Source: an uncultured Clostridia bacterium
Lineage (GTDB): Bacteria > Bacillota > Clostridia > Christensenellales > Borkfalkiaceae
DNA length: 64,000 nucleotides
Assembly: GCA_944368775.1 (NCBI GenBank)
Contig: CALVXB010000004.1
Location: forward strand, 1-64,000
Direction of reading: 5' to 3'
Positions within the stretch are counted from its first letter, which is position 1. Each line of letters opens with the position of its first letter. Shown in pieces: positions 35,797-42,989 of the stretch. The translations under genes and the position numbers were made by a program. The notes under the pieces were generated by a model. It saw only the letters and a program-made list of their open reading frames with translations, was not told the origin of the DNA and ran no database searches.

Positions 35797-35873
35797 GCGC
35801 CCTTAGCTCAATTGGATAGAGCGTTGGTCTACGGAACCAAAGGTTAGGGATTCGAGCTCCTTAGGGCGCGCCA
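35797..35873 (+). tRNA. tRNA-Arg (anticodon ACG)
   Basis: 77 nt with encoded CCA. Acceptor GCGCCCT/AGGGCGC, D-arm GCTC/GAGC, anticodon stem TTGGT/ACCAA with loop CTACGGA (anticodon ACG, presumably converted to ICG), T-arm AGGGA-TTCGAGC-TCCTT with one G-T wobble, discriminator G. Confidence 0.95.
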
Positions 35874-36004
35874 CAAAAACCACCACGGATTTATCCGTGG
35901 TGGTTTTTGTTTTGCACTCATAGCAGTACGAGTCGGTCGAGCGAAGCGAGAGCTATTCGTGCACGAAGTGCTTTGCGGCGCAGCCGCAAGCCTCCTTAGG
36001 GCGC
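35857..36004 (+). repeat. Direct repeat of the tRNA-Arg 3' end (att-like)
   Basis: CTCCTTAGGGCGC at 35857-35869, inside the T-arm/acceptor of tRNA-Arg, recurs exactly at 35992-36004. An imperfect inverted copy AGCGCCCAAGGAG lies at 36027-36039. Duplication of a tRNA 3' end is how integrative elements leave attachment sites, but no integrase is nearby and only 122 bp lie between the copies. Confidence 0.55.
35875..35908 (+). terminator. Terminator of tRNA-Arg
   Basis: Inverted repeat AAAAACCACCACGGAT / ATCCGTGGTGGTTTTT (35875-35890 with 35893-35908), beginning 1 nt after CCA. Confidence 0.9.
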
Positions 36005-36293
36005 TGCTCGCCTACCGTTACTATAAAGCGCCCAAGGAGCTTGAATAGGTTGCCGCGCAGCGGCAAGCTATTCGTGTACGAAGGAGGGCTCGGAGAATTT
36101 GTTTTGAGCTGTCAAAACAAATTCTTCCGATTTTGAGGGAGACACCGCTGCACGCTGCGCGTGGCAGCGTTTTCTCCCTCGCCGCGCGATATTTGAGAGC
36201 ACTCTTTTAAGAAATCGCGCGGCTTCACCCTCTTCCCTTGCAGCGCCCATGCGCTGTAAGGGGAAAAAGGCAAAAGTGCGATTTTGCCTTTTT
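35971..36293. repeat. Array of consecutive hairpins (structured intergenic element)
   Basis: The gene-free stretch 35909-36374 is built from back-to-back inverted repeats: 35971-35990 (TTGCGGC), 35992-36039 (CTCCTTAGGGCGCT), 36050-36066 (TTGCCGC), 36090-36130 (18-bp arm GGAGAATTTGTTTTGA), 36136-36180 (GAGGGAGA outer, CGCTGC inner), 36181-36223 (GCCGCGCGAT), 36235-36262 (CCCTTGCAGCGC) and 36264-36293 (AAAAAGGCAAAA, perfect 12 bp). A segment GCTATTCGTG(C/T)ACGAAG also repeats at about 35952 and 36067. Open frames here code only for mirrored low-complexity sequence. It resembles composite REP/BIME- or MITE-like elements; origin unknown. Confidence 0.65.
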
Positions 36294-36374
36294 CATTCAT
36301 TAAAAAAGCTCTGAGATTTCTCGCCGTGCTGACGGCTGCGATTTTCTGCGATTTGAGAGACAACCCGCAGCTTT

Positions 36375-37034
36375 TCAAACCATAAACTGCACGCGCACGT
36401 CGCCGTTGTTGCAGTCGACGGTCAGCGTCTTGGCGCCGCCCTCCTTGCTGACGAGGCTGCTCTCCCCCTTTTTGACGGTGCAGTCGATGGAAAAGTCATC
36501 CCAGCCGCCGGCGATGGTGCCCTCGATGTTTCCGTTTTTGGCGGTGAGGGAGATGCTTTCGCCCGCGGACAGCGATTCAAACACCAAATTGCCGCCGTTA
36601 GAGGAGAGGGATACGGCGTCGAAGGCGAGCGGCTCGAGGCGCACGTCCTCGTTGGTGGTGGCGACGGTGAGGGAAGCGACGCCCGCAGGCAGGGCGATCG
36701 TGAGGGCGCGGTACTGCGCGTCGGGCTTGGTGCCGATAAAGTCTGTCCACTCCTTGTCCTGCACCAGCTTGACGGTGAGAACGCCCCCTTCGAGGGTGAT
36801 GTCATAGTACTCCTGCTCGCTCTCGAACCCGGCAACGTGCGCCTGCCCGTCCTCCGAGGCGACGACTTCGACGGCGCGGTCGGCGACGTCGACGACGACG
36901 GACTGCACCGCCTGCTCGCCCGAGGCGAAGGTGCGCTCTGTAAAGGTCTGCTCGCTGCAGCCGACGAGCGCGCACAGCGATGCGAGGCTTGCCGCCAGCG
37001 CGAGGGCGGCGAGGGACTTTTTCAAAATTTTCAT
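36375..37034 (-). CDS. Lipoprotein with DUF4097-like beta-helix domain
   Basis: 219 residues. Lipoprotein signal peptide with the lipobox LVGC (Cys26). The rest shows the repeated short beta pattern of DUF4097/adhesin-like proteins (VVVDVADRAVEVVASED, ALTIALPAGVASLTVATTNEDVRLEPL, NGGNLVFESLSAGESISLTAKNGNIEGTI). Located outside the membrane; function unknown. Divergent from a MerR regulator and driven by a promoter with a 19-bp spacer containing a palindrome, so it is almost certainly the MerR target. Confidence 0.82.
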   Translation of the reverse strand: MKILKKSLAALALAASLASLCALVGCSEQTFTERTFASGEQAVQSVVVDVADRAVEVVASEDGQAHVAGFESEQEYYDITLEGGVLTVKLVQDKEWTDFIGTKPDAQYRALTIALPAGVASLTVATTNEDVRLEPLAFDAVSLSSNGGNLVFESLSAGESISLTAKNGNIEGTIAGGWDDFSIDCTVKKGESSLVSKEGGAKTLTVDCNNGDVRVQFMV

Positions 37035-37075
37035 GGTATTCTCCTTTTCCGAAAAAATTTTTGCAGATAAAATGA

Positions 37076-37104
37076 TTGACGCGGCCGCTTTGCCGTGTTA
37101 CAAT
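37076..37104 (+). promoter_or_regulatory. Sigma-A promoter of the MerR gene
   Basis: TTGACG (37076-37081), 17-nt spacer, TACAAT (37099-37104). The palindromic operator begins at 37115, just downstream of the start point, so MerR binding would repress its own transcription. Confidence 0.6.
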
Positions 37105-37107
37105 ACG

Positions 37108-37138
37108 AGTATATACCTTTGTGTAACACAAAGGTCAA
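37108..37138 (-). promoter_or_regulatory. MerR-type promoter with palindromic operator
   Basis: On the minus strand TTGACC (37138-37133), a 19-nt spacer, and TATACT (37113-37108). The spacer is filled by the palindrome ACCTTTGTG-TAA-CACAAAGGT (37115-37135, perfect 9-bp arms). A 19-bp spacer with the operator between the boxes is the classic MerR activation layout. Confidence 0.8.
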
Positions 37139-37148
37139 GGGAATTGAC

Positions 37149-38012
37149 ATGGAAAAGGAAAAATATTTTACCGTCGGCAAGGCGGCGGAGCTGGCGCACC
37201 TGACGGCGGAGACGCTGCGCCACTACGACCGCATCGGGCTGGTGCGCCCCAGCCACACCGACAAGTGGACGGGCTACCGCGGCTACACGGAGGGAGACTT
37301 GGTGCGGCTGAACACGGTGCGCGCGCTGCGCTGCATGGAGCTGCCGCTGCGCGAGATCAAGGAGATCCTCTCGCTCGAGGACATGGCCGCCATCGTGGCG
37401 GCGCTGCGCCGCGCGACGGCGCGCGCCGACGAAAAGATCGCAGAGCTCATCGACGCAAAGGCGCGCATCGGGCGGGCGACCGCCTTTTACGAGCAGAAGG
37501 CGGCGGAGGCGGCGCAGGAGGCGCAGGAGCGGCAGCCGGCGCGGGAGGGTTTTTTCGTGCGGGAGATAAGTGCGCGCACCATCCTCCTCGCCGACGCGCT
37601 GTCCGAGGCGACGACGGGCAGCCTGTGGAACTACCACCGCCACTTTTACGCGCAGGTGGGCGAGGCGCGGCGCGAGCTGTTTTCCTTTGAGGACGCGGCG
37701 GGCATCTTTGCGGAAAACGGAAGAGAGCGGCTGTTTGCCGTATGCACCCGCTTTGCCCCGACCGCCGGGCTGCGCACGCTGCCCGCGGGCAGGTACCTGT
37801 GCGCCGTGTGCGGCGAGGACGCCATACCGGAGATGCGCCGCGCGCTGCGCGCGCGGGCGCATAAATTGGCGCAGGAAGGGGCGGCGGGCGCGCAGACGGC
37901 GGGCGCGGCGGCAACGGCGGCGGCGGGCGCGCCCGCGTGGGAGGTGCGCATGGTGGTGCTGACGGGCATCTTGCTTTGGAAGTACGAGCTGCAAGTCTAC
38001 CTCGGCGCATAG
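37149..38012 (+). CDS. MerR-family transcriptional regulator
   Basis: 287 residues from ATG 37149 (AAGGGA upstream). The N-terminal winged helix is typical: FTVGKAAELAHLTAETLRHYDRIGLVRPS...GYRGYTEGDLVRLNTVRALRCMELPLREIKEILS, then a coiled-coil dimerisation helix at about 80-140. The C-terminal half is a GyrI-like/effector-binding domain region rich in Ala and Arg, suggesting a multidrug-type sensor; a low-complexity AAGAQTAGAAATAAAGA insert lies near the end. Controls the divergent lipoprotein gene, judged from the operator between them. Confidence 0.88.
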   Translation: MEKEKYFTVGKAAELAHLTAETLRHYDRIGLVRPSHTDKWTGYRGYTEGDLVRLNTVRALRCMELPLREIKEILSLEDMAAIVAALRRATARADEKIAELIDAKARIGRATAFYEQKAAEAAQEAQERQPAREGFFVREISARTILLADALSEATTGSLWNYHRHFYAQVGEARRELFSFEDAAGIFAENGRERLFAVCTRFAPTAGLRTLPAGRYLCAVCGEDAIPEMRRALRARAHKLAQEGAAGAQTAGAAATAAAGAPAWEVRMVVLTGILLWKYELQVYLGA

Positions 38013-38053
38013 CGCGGGCGGGGCGCGGCGCGCAGTCGCCGCGCAAGGACGCG

Positions 38054-38097
38054 AAAAAAAGAGCCGCGGCGCCGCCCGAAAGGGGCGGCGCCGCGGC
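38054..38097 (-). terminator. Terminator of the bofA-like gene
   Basis: 15-bp GC stem (38097-38083 with 38077-38063) then TCTTTTTTT on the minus strand. Confidence 0.85.
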
Positions 38098-38121
38098 CGC
38101 TGTTACGCGATCATACCATTT

Positions 38122-38379
38122 TCAAAACAAAAAGAAGCTCAAGATGAGCAGCACGATGACGCCGGGGATGCCGAACAGTCCGGAGACGAGCCCCGTCCAC
38201 CAGGTGATGGGGATGTCGACGCCCGGGATGAGGCGCAGCAAAAAGATGAGCGCGATACCGATGACGGCGTTGATCGCGAACTTGATGATGGTCTTGATGC
38301 TGAATTTGAGCAGTTTGAGCACGATGGCGAGCACGACGATCGCCGCGACGCCGACGAGGATGGTCTGTAAAATATCCAT
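38122..38379 (-). CDS. bofA: BofA-like pro-sigma-K processing inhibitor
   Basis: 85 residues from ATG 38379 (AAGGGAG upstream). Two or three hydrophobic helices and the ending LIFLLRLIPGVDIPITWWTGLVSGLFGIPGVIVLLIL, matching BofA (G.LGIPGV motif). In Bacillus BofA holds the SpoIVFB protease inactive in the mother cell until engulfment is complete. No SpoIVF genes are in the window. Upstream 38380-38657 holds no other gene. Confidence 0.75.
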   Translation of the reverse strand: MDILQTILVGVAAIVVLAIVLKLLKFSIKTIIKFAINAVIGIALIFLLRLIPGVDIPITWWTGLVSGLFGIPGVIVLLILSFFLF

Positions 38380-38571
38380 ATGTCTGTCTCCCTTGATTTT
38401 TTGGCGCCCGCGCCCGCCCGTGCGGCGCCCGCCGACCCCTCTATCAGTATAACACAAAGGCGACCGCGTTTTGTCGGAGACGGGCGCATTTTTTATGTGA
38501 AATTTTTCCGCCGCCCCCGCCTTCCGCCTCTGCGGCGGCGGACAAGCCGCCGCCGCGGGCAAACGGGGCGA

Positions 38572-38639
38572 AAAAGTTTGGGAGAAAAAAGTTTGGGAGA
38601 AAAAAGTTGAGGCCCTCCCGCCGCACGGCGGGAGGGCCT
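38572..38639 (-). terminator. Terminator of the LRR protein with tandem T-rich repeats
   Basis: 14-bp stem (38639-38626 with 38623-38610), then TCAACTTTTTTCTCCCAAAC. The T-rich unit (AAAAAAGTTTGGGAG on plus) is repeated nearly three times at 38572-38607, giving several successive T-runs. Confidence 0.85.
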
Positions 38640-38657
38640 GTGTATCATTTTATTTGT

Positions 38658-41600
38658 TTATGAGCGGGTCCAAATATCCCGATAATAAGTATATCTCAAA
38701 TATTTCGCCGCTGTTGCGGGGTCGGAGAGGTTCGCCGCCGCGATCGGTTCGCCGCCCGCGCTCCAGCCGTCCGCACTTTCAAATACGGCGCTCGTCAGGC
38801 TGTCGCACCCATAGAACGCACCCTCCCCGATCGAAGTGACGCTGCTCGGAATGGTGATGCTCGTCAGGTCGTAACAATAGGCAAACGCACCCTCCCCGAT
38901 CGAAGTGACGCCGTCGCCGATGGTGACGCTCGTCAGGCTGTCGCAATCATAGAACGCATACTCCCCGATCGAAGTGACGCTGCTCGGGATCACGAGATCG
39001 GTCACGAGCTGCCCGTTCAGATACAAATTGCGCGCGTAACACAGCGGGTTAGAAGAATAACCATCAAAATCAATGTTGCACCATGCCGCAATATCTGTGA
39101 TATATACGCTCGTCAGGCTGTCGCAATCATAGAACGCATACTCTCCGATCGAAGTGACGCTGCTCGGGATGGTGACGCTCGTCAGGCTGTCGCAAGAATA
39201 GAACGCTTCATTCCCGATCGAAGTGACGCTGCTCGGAATGGTGACGCTTGTCAGGCTGTCGCAATTATAGAATGTATAATCTTTGATCGAAGTGACGCTG
39301 CTTGGAATGGTGACGCTCGTCAGGCTGTCGCAAGAATAGAACGCAGACTCCCCGATCGAAGTGACGCTATCCGGGATGGTAATGCTCGTCAGGCTTTCGC
39401 ACCAAGCGAACGCATCCTCCCCGATCGAAGTGACGCTGCTCGGAATGGTGACACTCGTCAGGCTGTCGCAACCCTCGAACGCAGACTCCCCGATCGTAGT
39501 GACGCTGCTCGGAATGGTGACGCTCATCAGGCCGCTGCAATAAGAGAACGCAGAATCCCCGATCGAGGTGACGCTTCCGTCCGCCGGGATGACGCTTGCA
39601 TTGCAGCCGGCGATGAGCGTCTTGCTCGCCGTTTCAATAATGCAGTTGCCGGCGCTGTGGTAGACGGCATTCCCTTCTGCAACGGTAAGACTCACCAAGC
39701 TATCGCAAGACCGGAACGCAGAATCCCCGATCGAAGTGACGCTGCTCGGAATGGTGACGCTCGTCAGACTGCCGCAACCCCTGAACGCACCATTCCCGAT
39801 CGAAGTGACGCCGCTGCCAATAGTGACGCTCGTCAGGCTGTCGCACCAAGAGAACGCAGAATCGGCAATGCCGGCGGTATCGGTACGAAGAACTACTTCT
39901 GTAACAGTTTCATTGCAACCAACGACCCAATTGTCTATATAATGTACGCCGTTTTCGATCTCGATCACATTGGTGCAGCCTTCAAACGCAGAATTCCCGA
40001 TCGAAGTGACGCCGTCCCCGATGGTGACGCTCGTCAGGCTGTCGCACCAAGAGAACGCACAATCCCCGATCGAAGTGACGCCGTCGCCGATGGTGACGCT
40101 CGTCAGGTTTCTGCAATAATAGAACGCCCAACCCCCGATCGTAGTGACGCCGTCCCCGATGGTGACGCTCGTCAGGCTGTCGCAATCAGAGAACGCCCAA
40201 TCCCCGATCGAAGTGACGCTGTCAGGGATGGTAACGCTCGTCAGGCTTCTGCAATAATAGAACGCAGCACCCCCGATCGAAGTGACGCTGCCGTCGCTCG
40301 GGATGACGCTCGCATTGCAGCCGACGATGAGCGTCTTGCTCGCCGTTTCAATAATGCAGTTGCCGGCGCTATGGTAGACGGCATTCCCTTCTGCAACGGT
40401 AAGACTCACCAAGCTATCGCAAGACCGGAACGCAGCATGCCAGATCGAAGTGACGCTGCTCGGGATGTTGATGCTCGTCAGGCTGTTGCATCCATTGAAT
40501 GCAAAACCAAAAATAGTGGTGACACTATCCGGAATGGTGACGCTCGTCAGGCCGGTACAACCAGAAAACGTGGCCCAACCAATCGAAGTAATGCCCTCCG
40601 CAATAGCGATACTTTTTATTCCGCTATCCTGAAATGCACCATAACCGATAGACGACACCTTGCCCGGAACCGTTATACTCGCGCTCCCGCAATTATTGAA
40701 AGCATAAATTCCGATCGAAGTAACGCTGTTAGGAATGGTAATATCTGTCAGTTCGCGGCAATCGCGAAACGCCAAATTGCCAATCGTGGCCACATTTTCC
40801 GGAAGTTTTATAGAGGTTATATTGCTTTTATAAAATGCACGATCGGCTATACCGGCCGTATCAGAGCGGAGAGAAACTTCTGTAACGGTGTAATCGCAGC
40901 CGACGACCCAACGATCTACATACGAAATGCCGTTTTCAACACTGATAATGCCGGTACATTCTGAAAACGCATCTACCCCGACTGCGCGAACGCTATCAGG
41001 AAGTTCGATATGCATCAATTGAGTACGCCTAAAAAACGCGCCATCGGCAATACCAACCGTGTCTGGACGAATGACGGCAGTTTTAATATTTTGATCGCTT
41101 CCGATGACCCATTTATCTACATAATAAATGCCATTTTCCTCTTCGATCAACTGACTGCAACCGGAAAAGGCGCCTGATGCAACCGATATCACACTACTCG
41201 GAAGCGTGATTTCCGTAAGGCTTGTACAGCCGGCAAACGCCCCGGATCCGATAGAGGTGATGCCTTTTCCCAACGAAACATTTTGTAAATTGACGCAGCC
41301 GTAAAAGGCATCTTCATCAACTGCTATGGCGCTATTCGGAACGAAGATTTCGGTCAGCGTATGACTGTCGGAAAAATCTCCGATGACCATTACGGGGGCA
41401 TCATGATATTTTGAGATGACGACCTTTGCCGGGAGATCTGCCTCGTGGTTCCAACTGATACAATTGGAAGCATCCATATGACCCCATTGCCCGAAAGAGA
41501 AAAACGATTCGTCCGTCGGCACGAGCTCGTCTCCGCAGCGGGTGCATACGCCGTCCACATAATTATGCCCGCGCGCAGGAAGTGTGCGCGTCTCCACCTC

Positions 41601-41891
41601 GCCGCAGCCCGAACAGACGCGCTGCTCTTCGCCCTCCGCTTCGCACGTCGCGGGAATTGTCACCGTCCATTCGCCGAAGCTGTGCGTGTGCGGCTCGTCC
41701 GGGTCGGTCGGCTCGTCCGGGTCGACGGGGTCGTCAGGGCCAACGGGGTCGTCAGGGTCTGTTGGATCGCTCGGGTCGACGGGCTGAGAGGGGCCGTCGA
41801 CGTCGCCGGGGGTCGGCGTGCAGGCGACGACGCCGAACGCGCAGCAAAAGACAAACGCGAGGCACAGCGCCGCAAGCAAAAACTTTTTCAT
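38658..41891 (-). CDS. BspA-like leucine-rich-repeat surface lipoprotein
   Basis: 1077 residues. Lipoprotein signal with Cys24 in GVVAC. A Pro/Asp-rich stalk (DPTDPDDPVGPDDP...) at about 28-68, then a Cys-rich module (TCEAEG..QRVCSGCGEVE, CTRCGDE) at about 75-120. From about residue 165 to 1045 run some 35 LRR_5 units of 22-24 residues of the type SLTSVTIPSSVTSIGEYAFYDCD. One 90-residue block (SLTVAEGNAVYHSAGNCIIE...) occurs twice nearly identically. RBS AAGGAGG. No C-terminal anchor, so attachment is by lipid. Typical of adhesins in gut bacteria. Confidence 0.93.
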   Translation of the reverse strand: MKKFLLAALCLAFVFCCAFGVVACTPTPGDVDGPSQPVDPSDPTDPDDPVGPDDPVDPDEPTDPDEPHTHSFGEWTVTIPATCEAEGEEQRVCSGCGEVETRTLPARGHNYVDGVCTRCGDELVPTDESFFSFGQWGHMDASNCISWNHEADLPAKVVISKYHDAPVMVIGDFSDSHTLTEIFVPNSAIAVDEDAFYGCVNLQNVSLGKGITSIGSGAFAGCTSLTEITLPSSVISVASGAFSGCSQLIEEENGIYYVDKWVIGSDQNIKTAVIRPDTVGIADGAFFRRTQLMHIELPDSVRAVGVDAFSECTGIISVENGISYVDRWVVGCDYTVTEVSLRSDTAGIADRAFYKSNITSIKLPENVATIGNLAFRDCRELTDITIPNSVTSIGIYAFNNCGSASITVPGKVSSIGYGAFQDSGIKSIAIAEGITSIGWATFSGCTGLTSVTIPDSVTTIFGFAFNGCNSLTSINIPSSVTSIWHAAFRSCDSLVSLTVAEGNAVYHSAGNCIIETASKTLIVGCNASVIPSDGSVTSIGGAAFYYCRSLTSVTIPDSVTSIGDWAFSDCDSLTSVTIGDGVTTIGGWAFYYCRNLTSVTIGDGVTSIGDCAFSWCDSLTSVTIGDGVTSIGNSAFEGCTNVIEIENGVHYIDNWVVGCNETVTEVVLRTDTAGIADSAFSWCDSLTSVTIGSGVTSIGNGAFRGCGSLTSVTIPSSVTSIGDSAFRSCDSLVSLTVAEGNAVYHSAGNCIIETASKTLIAGCNASVIPADGSVTSIGDSAFSYCSGLMSVTIPSSVTTIGESAFEGCDSLTSVTIPSSVTSIGEDAFAWCESLTSITIPDSVTSIGESAFYSCDSLTSVTIPSSVTSIKDYTFYNCDSLTSVTIPSSVTSIGNEAFYSCDSLTSVTIPSSVTSIGEYAFYDCDSLTSVYITDIAAWCNIDFDGYSSNPLCYARNLYLNGQLVTDLVIPSSVTSIGEYAFYDCDSLTSVTIGDGVTSIGEGAFAYCYDLTSITIPSSVTSIGEGAFYGCDSLTSAVFESADGWSAGGEPIAAANLSDPATAAKYLRYTYYRDIWTRS

Positions 41892-41932
41892 ACTCTTCCT
41901 CCTTTGGTTTTTATCATGTATTTCGTAAGCTC

Positions 41933-41961
41933 AGTATAGCACGATATGCGATAAAAAGCAA
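41933..41961 (-). promoter_or_regulatory. Sigma-A promoter of the LRR protein gene
   Basis: Minus-strand TTGCTT (41961-41956), 17-nt spacer, TATACT (41938-41933). Confidence 0.6.
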
Positions 41962-42150
41962 GGCTTTGCCGAATTTTTGGTTTGAAAAATAGCAGGCAAC
42001 CATACGGGCGGGGCGCGGCACAGAAGCGGGGCAAACGGCGGGCGGGGCGCGCCGCCCGCGCGGCGCGCAAAAGAAGAAATATTGCCGCGGCGGACCTTCT
42101 TCTACACAAAAACGCCCCGCCGAACGGGGCGAGGCGCGCTTTGACGAGGC

Positions 42151-42178
42151 AAAAGCCCCGCGGCGGCGCCGCGGGGCT
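42151..42178 (-). terminator. Terminator of the rex-adhE-kinase operon
   Basis: Stem of AGCCCCGCGGC(G) arms (42178-42166 with 42165-42154) then TTTT on the minus strand. A second GC hairpin (GCCCCGCCGAACGGGGC) lies at about 42114-42130. The rest of 41962-42219 shows no gene. Confidence 0.7.
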
Positions 42179-42219
42179 CGGGATTTTTACATTACAGAGG
42201 CTGCGCCTCCGCTTTTAGC

Positions 42220-42966
42220 TTACTCGTAGTCGACGACGTTGACCCACTTGGCGAGGAACTCTTGCTCTTCGGGCACGGCCTTGGTGGTCTGGCTGGCGGC
42301 GACGATGGGCAGGGCCTTCTGCACGAGCTGCTTGGCGATGCCCGTCTTTTCGCAGAAGAGCTTGAGGTACTCTTCGGCGATGTCATCCTTGCCCTCGAGC
42401 TTGAACAGCAGGTAGGTGCGGGCGGCGTCGCAGCGGGCGTTGCCCTGCGTGGCGTGCGCCCAGTCGATGATGAACTTGCGGCCGTCGGGGCTGACGATGA
42501 TGTTGCCGGGGTTGAAGTCGCCGTGGCAGAGCTTGTCGTGCGCGGGCAGCGAGTCGAGCAGGATGTGCAGGTCGTAGCGGGTGGTCTTGTCGAACTTGGT
42601 CGACGAGATCTTGCGGTGCATTTTGTCCTTGAGCTTGGTGAGCAGAGGGACCTTTTGGCTGAGCACTTCGACCTGCAGGTCGACGAACTCTTCGAGATAC
42701 TGCTGCATATTGTCCGGGTTTTCGTCCATCAGCTGCTGGAGCGTCTTGCCGTCGACAAAGTCGAGCACGATCGCCCACTCGCCGTTGACCTTGGTCACCT
42801 CGTGCACGGCGGGAACGTTGAGGGAGGTGCCCTCCTCGACGCGCGCGGTGTTGAGCGCCTCGTTGAGGACGTCAGACTTCGGATACTCGTTGTTGAACAG
42901 CTTGACGAGCGTTTTGCCTTCGCGGTAGATGGTCTTTTTGCCGGTTTTTTGGATGATTTCTGCCAT
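42220..42966 (-). CDS. Aminoglycoside phosphotransferase-like kinase
   Basis: 248 residues of the APH/ChoK-like kinase fold. Catalytic loop HGDFNPGNIIV (His, Asp, Asn) and metal-binding IIDWAHATQGNARCDAARTYLL are complete; the ATP-binding lysine is probably in KTLVKLFNN near residue 22. The substrate (an alcohol-type small molecule) is not identifiable. Ends the operon rex-adhE-kinase, 23 nt after adhE, an unusual neighbour; phosphorylation linked to aldehyde/alcohol metabolism is only a guess. GGAGGGG before ATG 42966. Confidence 0.82.
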   Translation of the reverse strand: MAEIIQKTGKKTIYREGKTLVKLFNNEYPKSDVLNEALNTARVEEGTSLNVPAVHEVTKVNGEWAIVLDFVDGKTLQQLMDENPDNMQQYLEEFVDLQVEVLSQKVPLLTKLKDKMHRKISSTKFDKTTRYDLHILLDSLPAHDKLCHGDFNPGNIIVSPDGRKFIIDWAHATQGNARCDAARTYLLFKLEGKDDIAEEYLKLFCEKTGIAKQLVQKALPIVAASQTTKAVPEEQEFLAKWVNVVDYE

Positions 42967-42989
42967 GGTAATTCCCCTCCTTATTCTGC

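Noticed and set aside
36112..36378. 88-codon minus-strand open frame
   Set aside because: It lies entirely in the hairpin array, has no ribosome site, and its sequence only mirrors the inverted repeats.
38700..40500. Regular DNA repeats that could suggest a CRISPR array
   Set aside because: The spacing is about 69 bp without unique spacers and the frame is open throughout; they are LRR-coding repeats.
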